Assembly (NCBI RefSeq): GCF_013403875.1
Contig: NZ_JACBNX010000011.1
Span: 1 to 64,000 of the forward strand
Origin: Burkholderia guangdongensis
GTDB lineage: Bacteria; Pseudomonadota; Gammaproteobacteria; Burkholderiales; Burkholderiaceae
Length of the DNA stretch: 64,000 bases
Reading direction: 5' to 3'
Below, piece after piece: positions 16,130-27,469 of this stretch. A model generated the notes under the pieces. The model did not search any database and was not told where the DNA came from. It saw nothing but the letters and a program-made list of their open reading frames with translations. The position numbers and the translations under genes are program-made. The number at the start of each line of letters is the position of its first letter. The first letter of the stretch is position 1.

Positions 16130-16894
16130 ATGGAAATTGATTTGAATGCTGATCTTGGCGAAGGGTGCGGCTACGATGAGCCGCTGCTCGATCTCGTCAC
16201 GTCGGCAAACATCGCGTGCGGCTGGCACGCGGGCGGTGCGAACGCGATGCGCGACTGCGTGCGCTGGGCCGTCCAGAAAGGCGTCGCGATCGGCGCGCAC
16301 CCGAGCTTTCACGACCCGGAGAACTTCGGGCGCAAGGAAATGGACCTGCCGGCCACCGACATCTACGCGGGCGTGCTCTATCAGCTCGGCGCGCTGTCCG
16401 CGATCGCGCAGGCCGAGGGCGGCCGCATCGCGCACGTGAAGCCGCACGGCGCGCTCTACAACCAGGCCGCGCGCGATCCGATGATCGCGGACGCGGTCGT
16501 GTCCGCGATCCACGATTTCGATCCGTCGCTCGCGGTGTTCGGCCTCGCGAACAGCGTGTTCGTCGCGGCCGCGCGGGAAACCGGCCTCGCCGCGATCGAG
16601 GAGGTGTTCGCCGACCGCGGCTACCGCGCGGACGGCTCGCTCGTGCCGCGCAACGAGCCCGGCGCGCTGATCGACGACGAGGACACCGTGCTCGCGCGCA
16701 CGCTCGACATGGTGCGCCACCAGCGCGTGCGCGCGATCGGCGGCGAATGGGTGCCGCTCAACGCGCAGACCGTCTGCCTGCACGGCGACGGCCCGCACGC
16801 GCTCGCGTTCGCGCGGCGGATCCGCTCGGCGCTCGAAACGGCCGGCGTCGACGTCGTCGCGCCCGCGCTGCTGCAGGCCGACGAAGACGCCTGA
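16130..16894 (+). CDS. pxpA: 5-oxoprolinase subunit PxpA (LamB/YcsF family)
   Basis: The 254-residue protein opens with the family signature [14 protein letters not shown]. It continues with [35 protein letters not shown] near residue 103, and [15 protein letters not shown] close to the end. These residues line the active site of the (beta/alpha) barrel. It works with PxpB and PxpC to hydrolyse 5-oxoproline. The 63-base gap after pxpC and the shared direction make it the third gene of the operon. Confidence 0.93.
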   Translation: MEIDLNADLGEGCGYDEPLLDLVTSANIACGWHAGGANAMRDCVRWAVQKGVAIGAHPSFHDPENFGRKEMDLPATDIYAGVLYQLGALSAIAQAEGGRIAHVKPHGALYNQAARDPMIADAVVSAIHDFDPSLAVFGLANSVFVAAARETGLAAIEEVFADRGYRADGSLVPRNEPGALIDDEDTVLARTLDMVRHQRVRAIGGEWVPLNAQTVCLHGDGPHALAFARRIRSALETAGVDVVAPALLQADEDA

Positions 16895-17433
16895 GCGCGC
16901 GCGACCCATCCCGCGGCAATGGCCGCATTCCCGAAAGAAACGAAGCGAAAAAAGAAAAAGCGCCTGTCGGCGCTTGTCTGCTGGTTTCCGGTCGAACGTC
17001 CTCGTCCGCCCGATCGCCACCCGTGAACCGTTTTAGAAACGGCGCCGGACAGCGAAGTCCCGAATAAAAACGTCCGCCACCGTCCTGTGCTGCAGCCCCC
17101 GGCCGGACGGCGGAACGTCGGATTCGCAAGTCAGCCGCATGCTTTGCTACCGGACGATGGTTGGCCCCGCCGTGCATGCAGTCATTCCGCAGCCGGCACG
17201 TCATGTACGTGCCGGCCGCGCTCACCCCGCGCTATTCTTTTATTCCCCGTAGAACTTTATTTTTCTTTTCAATTTTTCAAATCTTGTGGGATGAAGAATA
17301 GGTTCGGCGCAAATGGGATGTCAATCGTTTTAAACGCGATATCCGGTGGAAACGAGGGTTTTCCTTATCGCCGCGTGGCGCCGCTCCAACATTCAAACAG
17401 CGGCGTCCCGGACGGCATCCGGCGGCGCCGAAT
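16895..17433. other. Convergent intergenic region between pxpA and the TraB-family gene
   Basis: The 539 bases lie between two convergent transcription units. Apart from the hairpin at 16958-16975 and a short perfect stem (CCGTTT/AAACGG) near 17030-17044, I see nothing convincing. A 116-codon frame at 17087-17437 has no ribosome site and poor codon use. The stretch 17235-17345 is unusually AT-rich. Confidence 0.5.
16958..16975 (-). terminator. Hairpin with T-rich tail on minus strand, probable terminator
   Basis: AAGCGCC and GGCGCTT pair around a four-base loop. On minus the stem runs straight into a T-rich tract, as intrinsic terminators do, so it would stop minus-strand transcripts reading past the TraB-family gene. 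On plus it lies about 65 bases after pxpA and may also help end that operon, though without a T tract. Confidence 0.6.
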
Positions 17434-18580
17434 CTAGCTCGCGTCGACGCGAAATCCCTGCTCGCGCAGCAGCTCGAGCACACCGCGCCGCCCGCCCAGA
17501 TGCAGCGCGCCGATCGCGACGAACAGCGGCCGGTTCGGCGTCGCGAGCGCGGCCATCCGCGCGGCGAAGCGCCGGTTGCGCTCGTACACGATCCTGTCGT
17601 CGATCGCGTCGGACAGCGCCTTCGAGCGCGCGAGGTGCTCGGACTTCGCGTTCGCCCACGCGGCGAGCGCATCCGCGTCGCCGATCCGCCAGAGCCGGTG
17701 CAGCGCGCGCACGTCGTCCGCGTTTTCGGCGGGGGTCTGCACCATGTCCTGCGCGAGCATCTCGCGCTGCTCCGCGAGCGTGAGCCCGGTGAACGCGTGC
17801 ATCTGCTCGGCGAGCGTCTCGAGCCCGACGACCTTGCCGCCGTGCTTCTTCAGGAACACGTTCTGCAGTTGCGACTCGGTGCCGTACTCGGTCTGCAGCC
17901 CGGCCGACAGCGAATCGTACGTCTCGACGACGAGCGACGCGAGCCACGGCCGCATCTTGCGGATGCCGGCGAGCGCGGCCGGATTGCCGTGCAGCCGCCG
18001 GGCAAGCCGATGCCAGAGCGTCGGCGTCAGCAGGCGCGGCAGGCACGCGTCATTGCAGACGCCGTACTTCGTCACGTCGTCCTGCGATTCGAGCAGATCG
18101 TCCGGCGACAGCTCGAGCGCGAGCGTCGGCGATGCGGCGAGCGCCGCGAGGATGTGCCGGCGGAACGGCTGCCCGGCCGGATAGTCGGCCGGGTCGCCGG
18201 TGTGCAGCGTGCCGAGCAGGTAGATCGTGACCCTGCCCTTCGTCGCGACGTAGAACGGCATCCGCGCCGGCTGCGCGTGCGGCGCGCCGCCGGCCGACGG
18301 CACGCGGGCGCCCGGCAGGCTGAGCCCCGGCGGCGGCACCGGCGACGGGCGCAGCGACGCCGCCGCCAGTGCGCCCGCCAGCGCACCCGCCTGCGCATGC
18401 ACGCTGCGCACGGGCACGCCGACGCCCGCCGCCACGCACGCGGCGGCCAGCGCCGCGCCGGTCACCGCGCGCACGCTCCAGCGGCGTGCGGTGCGGCATG
18501 CGTGCTCGACGCGCTCGATGCGCTCGATGCACGTGCCGCCGATGCGCGAGCGGCGCGCGAGGCCGCGCGCCGCCGGGCCT

Positions 18581-18588
<8 letters not shown>
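17434..18588 (-). CDS. TraB/GumN-family protein, exported
   Basis: The 384-residue product has a basic N-terminus and a hydrophobic stretch (VTGAALAAACVAAGVGVPV), so it is probably exported. The body contains the family motif YLLGTLHTGDP near residue 120, ALELSPDDL, KVVGLETLAEQ, and a C-terminal FVAIGALHLGG. These are typical of the TraB/PrgY/GumN family, a metallo-fold of uncertain bacterial function sometimes linked to signal-peptide degradation. The ATG at 18588 has purine-rich sites (GGAGG and GGGGA) upstream and overlaps the dppF stop by eight bases. It is therefore co-transcribed as the last gene of the peptide-transport operon, which hints at a link to peptides. Confidence 0.8.
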
Positions 18589-19590
<1,002 letters not shown>

Positions 19591-19594
<4 letters not shown>

Positions 19595-20592
19595 CGTGCG
19601 CCTCCCGTCGGGTTCGAGCGAGAAAGGTTGAGCGGACGGATGCAGCGCGCGCGCATCGCGTCGTTGCCGGGCTCGAGCTCGGCGAGCGCCGGGCGCGCCT
19701 TCGCGCAGCCGTCGACCACGTACTTGCAGCGCGGCGCGAACAGGCATCCGGTCGGACGATCGTCGCGGCCCGGCACCATCCCCGGCAATGCGGCAAGGCG
19801 TCGCGCGCCCTTGTTGTGCTCGGGAATCGCCGCGAGCAGCGCTTCCGTGTACGGATGATGCGGCTCGCTGAAGATGTCCGGCACGCGGTTCGTCTCGATG
19901 ATCTCGCCCGCGTACATCACCGCGACGCGCTGCGCGACCTCCGACACCACGGCCAGATCGTGCGAGATCAGCACGAGCGCCATTCCGCGCTCCTTCTGCA
20001 GCGTCACGAGCAGGTCCATGATCTGCGCCTGGATCGTCACGTCGAGCGCGGTCGTCGGCTCGTCGGCGATCAAGAGCTTCGGGTTGCACGCGACCGCCAT
20101 CGCGATCATCACGCGCTGGTTCATCCCGCCGGACATCTGGTGCGGGAACGTGTCGATGCGGTTCTTCGCGTCGGGAATCCCGACCTGGTCGAGCAGCTCG
20201 AGCGCGCGCCGCTTCAGCGCGTCGCCGCGCAGGCCCTCGTGCAGCTTCAGCACCTCCCGGATCTGGTAGCCGACCGTGTAGCTCGGGTTCAGGCTCGTCA
20301 GCGCGTCCTGGAACACCATCGCGATGTCCTTGCCGATGATCTTGCGGCGCGCCTTCGCGGGCGCGTTCAGCAGATCCACGCCGTCGAACGTCACTTCGTC
20401 CGCGGTCACGATGCCCGGCGCGTCGATCAGGCCCATCAGCGCCATCATCGTCACGCTCTTGCCCGAGCCCGATTCGCCGACGACGCCGACGACCTCGCCC
20501 GGCGCGATCGACAGGCTGATCCCGTCGACGGCCGGCAGGCCGTTGAAATTCACCGCGAGATTGCGGATGGTCAGTAGGTCACGCATATTCAT
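19591..20592 (-). CDS. dppD: Di/oligopeptide ABC transporter ATPase, DppD type
   Basis: The 333-residue ATPase shows Walker [10 protein letters not shown]-loop [12 protein letters not shown], signature [13 protein letters not shown], Walker [13 protein letters not shown] and switch ISHDLAVV. Its C-terminal region holds the [15 protein letters not shown] cysteine cluster of this subfamily. The start at 20592 (MNMRDLL) overlaps the dppC stop as ATGA; the open frame continues upstream only as a shadow of dppC. It is the second nucleotide-binding subunit of the importer. Confidence 0.92.
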
Positions 20593-21506
20593 GCCATCCG
20601 TTTGAGTTTCGGATCGAGTGCGTCGCGCAGCCCGTCGCCGAGCAGGTTGATCGCGAGCACCGAGATCAGGATCGACAGGCCCGGCATCGTCACGATCCAC
20701 CATGCGTTGTCGATGTAGTCGCGCGCCGACGCGAGCATCGCGCCCCACTCGGCGGTCGGCGGCTGCACGCCGAGGCCGAGGAAGCCGAGCGCGGCCGCGT
20801 CGAGAATCGCCGACGAGAAGCCGAGCGTCGCCTGCACGATCAGCGGCGCCGTGCAGTTCGGCAGCACCTGCGAAAACATCAGCCGCGCGGTGCCGGCGCC
20901 CGCGACGCGCGAAGCCGTCACGTACTCCTTCTGCAGCTCGCCGAGCGCGGACGCGCGCGTGAGGCGCACGTACGCGGGCAGCGCGACGATCGCGATCGCG
21001 AGCATCGTGTTCGTCAGGCCCGGCCCGATGATCGCGACGACCGCGACCGCGAGCAGCAGCGACGGCAGCGCGAGCAGCACGTCCATCACGCGCATCACCG
21101 CCGTGTCCGCCCATTTCTGGAAGAACGCGGCGACGAGCCCGAGCACGACGCCCGGAATCAGCGCGAGCACGACCGACACGAAGCCGATCCAGAACGACAT
21201 CCGCGCGCCGTACATCAGGCGCGAGAGGATGTCGCGGCCCGCTTCGTCGGTGCCGAGGATGAATTTCCAGTTACCGCCGGCGAGCCACGCGGGCGGAATC
21301 TTCACGAAGTCGCGATACTGCTCGGCCGGGCCGTGCGGCGCGATCAGCGGCGCGAACACCGCGACGAAAACCAGCGCGAGCACGACGATGCCCGCGCCGA
21401 CCGCACCGCGATTGCGCGAGAAGTTCGCCCAGAATTCGCGCAACGCGAGCGTGCGGCCGCCGACCGGCGCGGTCTCGCGCGACAGGGCGTTTTGAAGGTC
21501 GCTCAT
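20589..21506 (-). CDS. dppC: Di/oligopeptide ABC transporter permease, DppC type
   Basis: The 305-residue inner-membrane permease has the N-terminal OppC-type segment ([20 protein letters not shown]) and about six hydrophobic helices. The EAA loop lies in the region [20 protein letters not shown]. It forms the channel with DppB. It begins three bases after the dppB stop and overlaps dppD. Confidence 0.92.
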   Translation of the reverse strand: MSDLQNALSRETAPVGGRTLALREFWANFSRNRGAVGAGIVVLALVFVAVFAPLIAPHGPAEQYRDFVKIPPAWLAGGNWKFILGTDEAGRDILSRLMYGARMSFWIGFVSVVLALIPGVVLGLVAAFFQKWADTAVMRVMDVLLALPSLLLAVAVVAIIGPGLTNTMLAIAIVALPAYVRLTRASALGELQKEYVTASRVAGAGTARLMFSQVLPNCTAPLIVQATLGFSSAILDAAALGFLGLGVQPPTAEWGAMLASARDYIDNAWWIVTMPGLSILISVLAINLLGDGLRDALDPKLKRMA

Positions 21507-21509
21507 GAT

Positions 21510-22520
21510 TTACCTCGTGTGGCGGATGCGCGGATTCAGCACGCCGTACAGCAGATCGACGACCAGGTTCACCAGGATCACGAGCGTCGCGATCAGCAGG
21601 ATCCCGCCCTGCACGACCGGATAGTCGCGGCGGCCGATCGCGTCGATCAGCCACTTGCCGATGCCGGGCCACGAAAACAGCGTCTCGGTCAGCACCGCGC
21701 CCGCGAGCAGCGTGCCGACCTGCAGGCCGATCACGGTGACGACCGGGATCAGCGCGTTGCGCAGCGCATGCACGACGACGACGCGCGCGGGCGACAGCCC
21801 CTTCGCGCGCGCGGTGCGGATGTAGTCCTCGCGCAGCACCTCGAGCATCGACGAGCGCGTCATCCGCGCGATCACCGCGAGCGGGATCGTGCCGAGCACG
21901 ATCGACGGCAGGATCAGGTGGCTGACCGCCGAGCGAAACGCGCCTTCGTCGGTCGACAGCAGCGAGTCGATCAGCATGAAGCCGGTCACGTGCGGGATGT
22001 CGTACTCGACCGCGATGCGGCCCGACACCGGCGTCCAGCCGAGCGTCGCGGAAAACACCATGATGAGGATCAGGCCCCACCAGAAGATCGGCATCGAGTA
22101 GCCGGTCAGCGCGGTGCCCATCACGCCGTGATCGACGATCGTGCCGCGCCTGAGCGCCGCGATCACGCCGGCCGGCAGCCCGACCGCGAGCGCGAACACG
22201 AGCGCGCACAGCGACAGCTCGACCGTCGCCGGGAAGCGCGCGAAGAACTCGCCAGCGACGCCCGTGTTCGTCACGATCGACGTGCCGAGGTCGCCGGACA
22301 GCGCGCGGCCGATGTAATGGACATATTGCACGGGCAGCGGCAGGTCGAGCCCGAGGCGATGCATGGCTTCAGCGTGCATCGCGGGGTCGACGCCGCGCTC
22401 GCCCATCATCACTTCGATGGGGTCGCCCGGTATCAGGTGAATCAGCGCGAACGCGAGGATCGTGATCCCGATGAAGGTCGGAATCACCATGCCCACGCGG
22501 CGCAACACGAATCGGAACAT
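21510..22520 (-). CDS. dppB: Di/oligopeptide ABC transporter permease, DppB type
   Basis: The 336-residue permease opens MFRFVLRRVGMVIPTFIGIT, the standard first helix of DppB/OppB. It has the conserved FALIHLIPGDPIEVMMGERG periplasmic segment, about six helices, and an EAA loop with YIRTARAKGLSPARVVVVHA. It partners DppC. It starts 117 bases after the dppA stop. Confidence 0.93.
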   Translation of the reverse strand: MFRFVLRRVGMVIPTFIGITILAFALIHLIPGDPIEVMMGERGVDPAMHAEAMHRLGLDLPLPVQYVHYIGRALSGDLGTSIVTNTGVAGEFFARFPATVELSLCALVFALAVGLPAGVIAALRRGTIVDHGVMGTALTGYSMPIFWWGLILIMVFSATLGWTPVSGRIAVEYDIPHVTGFMLIDSLLSTDEGAFRSAVSHLILPSIVLGTIPLAVIARMTRSSMLEVLREDYIRTARAKGLSPARVVVVHALRNALIPVVTVIGLQVGTLLAGAVLTETLFSWPGIGKWLIDAIGRRDYPVVQGGILLIATLVILVNLVVDLLYGVLNPRIRHTR

Positions 22521-22637
22521 GATGCGTCTCGTATTTTCTGAGCGGAAATGTGCGACCGGCGACGGGAGGCACTGGGCCTCCCGCCGCCGGATCCAGAGTC
22601 AGCCAGCCGGTCGTCGCGACAGCTTACGCCCGCCGCG

Positions 22638-24266
22638 TTACTTCACGCTGACGCCATCGAAGCGCGCATAGCCGAGCGGCTCGATGCGCATGTCGACGAC
22701 ATTCTTTCGCACCGGTTGATAGACCGTCGAATTCGCAATCGGCGAGAACGGAAGCTGCTGCGCGAAGATCTGCTGCGCCTGCGTGTAGATCGTCGTGCGC
22801 GCGTCCTGGCCGGTCGTCGTGCGGCCCTTCTGGACCAGATCGTCGAACGGCTTGTAGCACCAGCGCGAGAAGTTGTTGCCCTTCACCGCCTCGCAGCCGA
22901 GCAGCGTGCCGAGCCAGTTGTCCGGATCGCCGTTGTCGCCGGTCCAGCCGATCAGCATCGAGTCCTGCTCGCCCGCGTGCGCGCGCTTGATGTACTCGCC
23001 CCACTCGTACGTGACGATCTTCGCCTTCACGCCGATCTTCGCCCAGTCGGCCTGGATCATCTCGGCCATCAGGCGCGCGTTCGGGTTATACGCGCGCTGC
23101 ACCGGCATCGCCCACAGCGTGATCTCGAAGCCGTTCGGGAAGCCGGCCTTGCCGAGCAGCGCCTTCGCCTTCGCGGTGTCGTAGGTCGCGACCTTCAGGT
23201 TCTTGTCGTACGACCACTGCGTCGGCGGCACCGGCGCGGACGCGGCCTGGCCGGCGCCCTGGTACACCGAATCGATAATCGCCTTCTTGTTGATCGCCAT
23301 GTCGAGCGCTTCGCGCACTTCGAGCTTGTCGAACGGCTTGTGCTCGACGTTGTACGCGAGATAGCCGAGGTTGAAGCCGGGCTGCGACGGCATGTCGACG
23401 TTCGAATCGGCCTTCAGCGTCGCGATGTCGGCGGGGCGCGGATAGCTCATCACCTGACATTCGTTCTGCTTGAGCTTCTGCACGCGCACGCCCGGATCGG
23501 GCGTGATCGAGAAGATCAGCTTCGAGATCTTCACTTCGCCCTTCTTCCAGTAGTCGGGGTTGCCGTCGAAGCGGATCGTCGCGTCCTTCGTGTAGCTGCG
23601 GAACACGAACGGGCCGGTGCCGATCGGCTTCTGGTTGATGTCGGCGGCGCGGCCGGCCTTCGTCAGCTGGTCCGCGTACTCGGCGGACAGGATCGACGCG
23701 AACTCCATCGCCATGTTCTGGATGAACGGCGCGTTCGGCTCGGACAGCGTGAAGCGGACCGTGTACGGATCGACCTTCTCGACCTTCGTGATCAGCTTGT
23801 CGAGGCCCATGTCGGTGAAGTACGGAAACGACACCGGGTACGCCTTGCGGAACGCGTTGTTCGGGTCGAGCATCCGGTCGAACGTGAACAGGACGTCGTC
23901 CGCATCGAACTCGCGGGTCGGCTTGAAGAAGTCGGTCGTGTGGAACTTGACGCCGTGGCGCAGATGGAACGTGTAGACCTTGCCGTCCGGCGAGACGTCC
24001 CACTTCTCGGCGAGGCCGGGCTCGACCTTCGTGCCGCCGCGGACGAACTCGACGAGACGGTTGTAGACGGTGAACGTCGACGCGGTGAAGTCGACACCGG
24101 TCGTGTACTGCGCCGAATCGAAGCCCGCCGGGCTGCCTTCCGAGCAGTAGACGAGCGTCTTGTTCGGGATTTGGGCGAACGCGGATCCCGCGACGCCGAT
24201 CGATGCCGCTGCAACACCTGCAATCGCGGTAACGCGCAGGGAGCGCAACAGACGATGATGAGCCAT
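22638..24266 (-). CDS. dppA: Periplasmic dipeptide-binding protein, DppA type
   Basis: The 542-residue protein (SBP_bac_5 family) has a cleavable signal peptide ending near GSAFAQ. Family blocks include LVYCSEGSPAGFDSAQYTTG, LAEKWDVSPDGKVYTFHLRH and GTGPFVFRSY. It captures small peptides, or possibly haem or 5-aminolevulinate as known for some DppA proteins, for the DppBCDF importer. The ATG follows a strong GGAGG four bases upstream. It is the first and probably most highly expressed gene of the minus-strand operon. Ligand specificity cannot be read from the sequence. Confidence 0.93.
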   Translation of the reverse strand: MAHHRLLRSLRVTAIAGVAAASIGVAGSAFAQIPNKTLVYCSEGSPAGFDSAQYTTGVDFTASTFTVYNRLVEFVRGGTKVEPGLAEKWDVSPDGKVYTFHLRHGVKFHTTDFFKPTREFDADDVLFTFDRMLDPNNAFRKAYPVSFPYFTDMGLDKLITKVEKVDPYTVRFTLSEPNAPFIQNMAMEFASILSAEYADQLTKAGRAADINQKPIGTGPFVFRSYTKDATIRFDGNPDYWKKGEVKISKLIFSITPDPGVRVQKLKQNECQVMSYPRPADIATLKADSNVDMPSQPGFNLGYLAYNVEHKPFDKLEVREALDMAINKKAIIDSVYQGAGQAASAPVPPTQWSYDKNLKVATYDTAKAKALLGKAGFPNGFEITLWAMPVQRAYNPNARLMAEMIQADWAKIGVKAKIVTYEWGEYIKRAHAGEQDSMLIGWTGDNGDPDNWLGTLLGCEAVKGNNFSRWCYKPFDDLVQKGRTTTGQDARTTIYTQAQQIFAQQLPFSPIANSTVYQPVRKNVVDMRIEPLGYARFDGVSVK

Positions 24267-24320
24267 GTTTCCTCCAGGTCTTTGTCTGATCCGGCCCCGG
24301 GTAGGAGCCGGCGTACGCGG

Positions 24321-24350
24321 ATATTACTTGACCTTGCAGTTTTGGAACAA
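24321..24350 (-). promoter_or_regulatory. Possible sigma-70 promoter for dppA
   Basis: On minus, TTGTTC and TAATAT are separated by 18 bases in the 104-base gap before dppA, about 50 bases from the ATG. The -35 is a poor match, so this is only a candidate. Confidence 0.3.
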
Positions 24351-24370
24351 GCTGGAGGAAAACCCAACGC

Positions 24371-25684
24371 TCACCGCACGCGCCGCGCGTCGAGATCCGC
24401 GCTGCGCGCGGGCACGAACGCGACCGCGACGATCGACACGGCGATCCCGCCCATCACGTAATAGGTCGGCGCGAACGGCGAGCCGGTGGTCCTGATCAGC
24501 CACGTGACGATGAACTGCCCGAAGCCGCCGAACACCATCACCGCGACGTTGTACGCGAGCGAGAGGCCGGTCGAGCGCACGTTCGCCGGAAACAGCTCGG
24601 CGATCAGCGCGCCGAACGGCCCGTAGTAGCCGGCGAGCGTCACCGACAGCGTCGCCTGCACGATGATCAGCCGCTCGATGCTCGGCGCGTCGTTGAGCCA
24701 CGAGAACAGCGGAAGGATCGCGACGAGCGTGATCCCGAGCGACCACAACGACAGGCCGCGCCGCCCGATCCGGTCGGACAGCGCGCCCGCGAGCGGCGAC
24801 AGCACGGTGAGCAGCAGGTTGCCGACGATCACCGCGTAGAACGACTGCGCATACGGCAGCCGGAGCTCCCGCACCGCGAAAGTCGGCAGATAGCTGATCA
24901 GCACGTAGATCGTGGCCGTCAGCGCGATCACCGCGCCGAGCCCGCACAGCACTTCGCGCCCGTGCCGCGCGAGCACGTCGCCGAGCGTGGCGCGGCGCGC
25001 GCTCTGCCGCGCATGCAGGAATGCCTCGGAATCGCCGAGGCGGCGGCGGATGTAGAAGCCGATCGGCCCGATCGCGAGGCCGAGCACGAACGGCACGCGC
25101 CAGCCCCATGCGCGCAGCGCGTCCGGCGTCAGCCCGCGCGTGACGGCCGCGCCGACGAGCGCGCCGATCAGCAGCGCCGCCGCCTGGCTCGCCATCTGCC
25201 AGCTGCCGTAGAAGCCGCGCTTCGAGAACGGCGCGGCCTCGATCAGGAGCGCGGTCGCGCTGCCGAACTCGCCGCCCGCGGAGAAGCCCTGCAGCAGCCG
25301 GCCGAACACGATCAGGAGCGGCCCGCCGACGCCGATCGCCGCGTACGGCGGCGCGATCGCGAGCAGGAAGATGCCGGCCGTCATCAGCAGGATCACGAGC
25401 GACAGCGCGGCCTTGCGCCCCGCGCGATCCGCGTACAGGCCGAGCACGATGCCGCCGATCGGCCGCATCACGAACGCGACGCCGAACGTCGCGGTCGTCA
25501 GCATCAGCGACGCATATTCGTTCGACGCCGGGAAGAACAGCTCGGCGATCACGACGGCCAGAAAGCTGTAGACCGAGAAGTCGTACCACTCGAGCGCATT
25601 GCCGATCACGGCCGCCACCACCGCGCGCCGATTCAGCGCGCGCTCGGGCCGCACCAGCTTCGTTGAACCCGCAATCGTCGCCAT
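24371..25684 (-). CDS. MFS transporter, metabolite:H+ symporter (MHS) type
   Basis: The 437-residue product has twelve predicted membrane helices. Its opening ALEWYDFSVYSFLA and the loop GLYADRAGRKAALSL after helix 2 mark the MHS branch of the major facilitator superfamily (relatives: ProP, ShiA, KgtP, citrate carriers). GRLLQGFSAGGEFGSATALL is the typical helix 4-5 region. Substrates are usually osmolytes or organic acids; this one cannot be assigned. The start is set at MATIAGSTK with AAGGA ten bases upstream; an in-frame ATG at 25750 lacks a site. It ends just before dppA on the same strand. Confidence 0.85.
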   Translation of the reverse strand: MATIAGSTKLVRPERALNRRAVVAAVIGNALEWYDFSVYSFLAVVIAELFFPASNEYASLMLTTATFGVAFVMRPIGGIVLGLYADRAGRKAALSLVILLMTAGIFLLAIAPPYAAIGVGGPLLIVFGRLLQGFSAGGEFGSATALLIEAAPFSKRGFYGSWQMASQAAALLIGALVGAAVTRGLTPDALRAWGWRVPFVLGLAIGPIGFYIRRRLGDSEAFLHARQSARRATLGDVLARHGREVLCGLGAVIALTATIYVLISYLPTFAVRELRLPYAQSFYAVIVGNLLLTVLSPLAGALSDRIGRRGLSLWSLGITLVAILPLFSWLNDAPSIERLIIVQATLSVTLAGYYGPFGALIAELFPANVRSTGLSLAYNVAVMVFGGFGQFIVTWLIRTTGSPFAPTYYVMGGIAVSIVAVAFVPARSADLDARRVR

Positions 25685-25771
25685 GCGCGTGTCGTCCTTG
25701 TTGGCTCTCGCCGGGCCGCCGTTGTGCTGCGAGTGTAAAAAGCCGCGCAATTGTTTTCAAGCGTCATGCGA

Positions 25772-25803
25772 AAACGCCCGCCATCGGACGATGGCGGGCG
25801 TTT
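25772..25803 (-). terminator. Strong intrinsic terminator after the HiPIP gene
   Basis: A perfect 15-base inverted repeat (AAACGCCCGCCATCG) closes on a two-base gap. On minus it lies about 45 bases past the HiPIP stop and ends in TTTT. It also insulates the MFS gene downstream. Confidence 0.85.
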
Positions 25804-25846
25804 CGCGGATGGGTTCGCATGCGGCACCGCACGATGCCGCGCGCCG

Positions 25847-26161
25847 TCACGCCTTCTTCGAGTAGGCGCTGCACCAGCCTTTCGCGGACACCTGCTTGCC
25901 CGGGAATGCGCCGCACGGGCCCGAGGCCGCGCCCGCCTTGCCCTGATACAGCATGCACGTCGCGCAGTGTTCGCCGGCCGCGTACTTCGGATACTTGGCC
26001 TTGTCGACCTTGGTTGCGTCAGCCTTGTAGCCGAGCGACTGGGCGGTCGGATCGCTTTCCGGCAGCATCGGCAGATCGGCGGCGAGCGCTTCGCGCGACA
26101 GCGCCAGCGCGGATACGACGCCCACGCTTGAAATCAGGAAACTCCGACGGGATGTTTTCAT
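25847..26161 (-). CDS. High-potential iron-sulfur protein (HiPIP)
   Basis: The 104-residue precursor starts MKTSRRSFLISSVGVVSALA, a twin-arginine (SRRSFL) export signal. The mature part has the four-cysteine pattern HCATCMLYQ, GPCGAFPGK and GWCSAYSKK that binds the [4Fe-4S] cluster of HiPIPs. Such proteins carry single electrons in the periplasm, for example to terminal oxidases. Export folded through Tat fits a metal-cluster protein. The start is placed after GGAG nine bases upstream instead of at an ATG five codons earlier. It is monocistronic, with a strong terminator behind it. Confidence 0.93.
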   Translation of the reverse strand: MKTSRRSFLISSVGVVSALALSREALAADLPMLPESDPTAQSLGYKADATKVDKAKYPKYAAGEHCATCMLYQGKAGAASGPCGAFPGKQVSAKGWCSAYSKKA

Positions 26162-26280
26162 GAGGACTCGCTCCAACGTTATCAGTTTGAAAGCTGCTCT
26201 GGCGGCAGCAGGTTGAAAGCATACGCCCGTCGCGCACGAATGTGCGCCCCGAAATGCCGGAGATAAAAGAAATCGCAGAG

Positions 26281-26309
26281 AAAAACCGCGCGCGTCAGCC
26301 GTGCGCGGT
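26281..26309 (-). terminator. Intrinsic terminator overlapping the end of the FAD oxidoreductase gene
   Basis: On minus, ACCGCGC pairs with GCGCGGT around an eleven-base loop and is followed by TTTTT. The ascending arm lies inside the last codons of the gene, so the stop codon is within the hairpin. Confidence 0.7.
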
Positions 26310-27404
26310 CATCTCGCCGATCCGCTGCGCGAGCGCGAGCGACGCGGTCAGCCCCGGCGACTCGATGCCGAACAGGTTCACGAGCCCGCGCACGCCATGC
26401 TGCGCGGCGCCCTGCACGACGAAATCCGCCTCGCTCTCGCCCGGCCCGGCGATCTTCGGGCGGATGCCCGCGTACGCCGGCTGCAGCGCGCCGTCCGGCA
26501 ACCCGGGCCAGAACGCGCGGACCGACGCGTAGAACGCGTCCGCGCGGGCCGGATCGACGTCGTAGCGCAGTGCGTCGATCCACTCGACGTCGGGCCCGAA
26601 GCGCGCCTGGCCGGCGAGATCGAGCGTCAGGTGCACGCCGAGCCCCGCGCGGTCGGGCATCGGATAGATCAGATGCCGGAACGGCGAGCGCCCGGCGAGG
26701 TTGAAATAGTTGCCGCGCGCGAGATAGAGCGGCGGCACCCAGCGCGGATCGAGCCCGTGCGTGCGGCGCGCGAGCGCCTGCGCGCCGAGCCCCGCGCCGT
26801 TGATCACGCACGCGGCCTCGATCTCGGTCGGCGCGTCGCCGCCGGTGCGCACGACGAAGCGCGCGCCGCGCAGCACGTCGATCGACTCGACCGGCGACTT
26901 CAGCACGCAGAACGCGCCGTTGCGCTCGGCGTCGCCGAGCAGCGCGAGCATCAACTGATGGCTGTCGACGATGCCGGTCGACGGCGAGAACAGTGCCTGC
27001 ACGCATTCGAGCTCGGGCTCGAGCGCCTGCGCCTCGGTGCGCGACAGCGGCAGCAAGTCGAGCACGCCGTTCTCCTCGGCGCGCGCCGCGATCGCCGCGA
27101 GCTGCTTCACCTGCGCGGCCGACGTCGCGACGAGCAGCTTGCCGGTGCGCCGATGCGGCACGTGATGCGTGTCGCAGAATTCGTACAGCAGGTCGCGGCC
27201 GTGCACGCACGACATCGCCTTCAGCGACCCGCGCGGATAGTAGAGCCCCGCGTGGATCACCTCGCTGCTGCGCGAGCTCGTGCCGGTGCCGATCGCGTCG
27301 GCGGCCTCGAGCACCAGCGTCTCCCGGCCGCGCGCGGCGAGCTCTCGCGCGATCGCGAGCCCGACGACGCCCGCGCCGATCACTACACAATCCGTCTGCT
27401 CCAT
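26295..27404 (-). CDS. FAD-dependent oxidoreductase, LhgO / DAO family
   Basis: The 369-residue enzyme has an N-terminal dinucleotide fold, [18 protein letters not shown], followed by [20 protein letters not shown], the segment that holds flavin in L-2-hydroxyglutarate oxidase (LhgO) and its relatives. Further blocks are [32 protein letters not shown] and a C-terminal [17 protein letters not shown]. It probably oxidises a 2-hydroxyacid or similar substrate and passes electrons to the quinone pool. The ATG at 27404 and one two codons upstream (27410) are equally possible, with no clear ribosome site for either. The long open frame upstream is only a shadow of the AAA gene. Confidence 0.85.
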   Translation of the reverse strand: MEQTDCVVIGAGVVGLAIARELAARGRETLVLEAADAIGTGTSSRSSEVIHAGLYYPRGSLKAMSCVHGRDLLYEFCDTHHVPHRRTGKLLVATSAAQVKQLAAIAARAEENGVLDLLPLSRTEAQALEPELECVQALFSPSTGIVDSHQLMLALLGDAERNGAFCVLKSPVESIDVLRGARFVVRTGGDAPTEIEAACVINGAGLGAQALARRTHGLDPRWVPPLYLARGNYFNLAGRSPFRHLIYPMPDRAGLGVHLTLDLAGQARFGPDVEWIDALRYDVDPARADAFYASVRAFWPGLPDGALQPAYAGIRPKIAGPGESEADFVVQGAAQHGVRGLVNLFGIESPGLTASLALAQRIGEMTAHG

Positions 27405-27469
27405 GACCATTCGCGCCGCTAGCGCGTCGAGGGAGGAGAAATCGATTGTACGTCGGACCGACGGAAAGG

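Noticed and set aside
17087..17437. 116-codon plus-strand frame between pxpA and the TraB-family gene
   Set aside because: No ribosome site, mixed codon use, no recognisable product, and it runs into the 3' end of the minus-strand gene.
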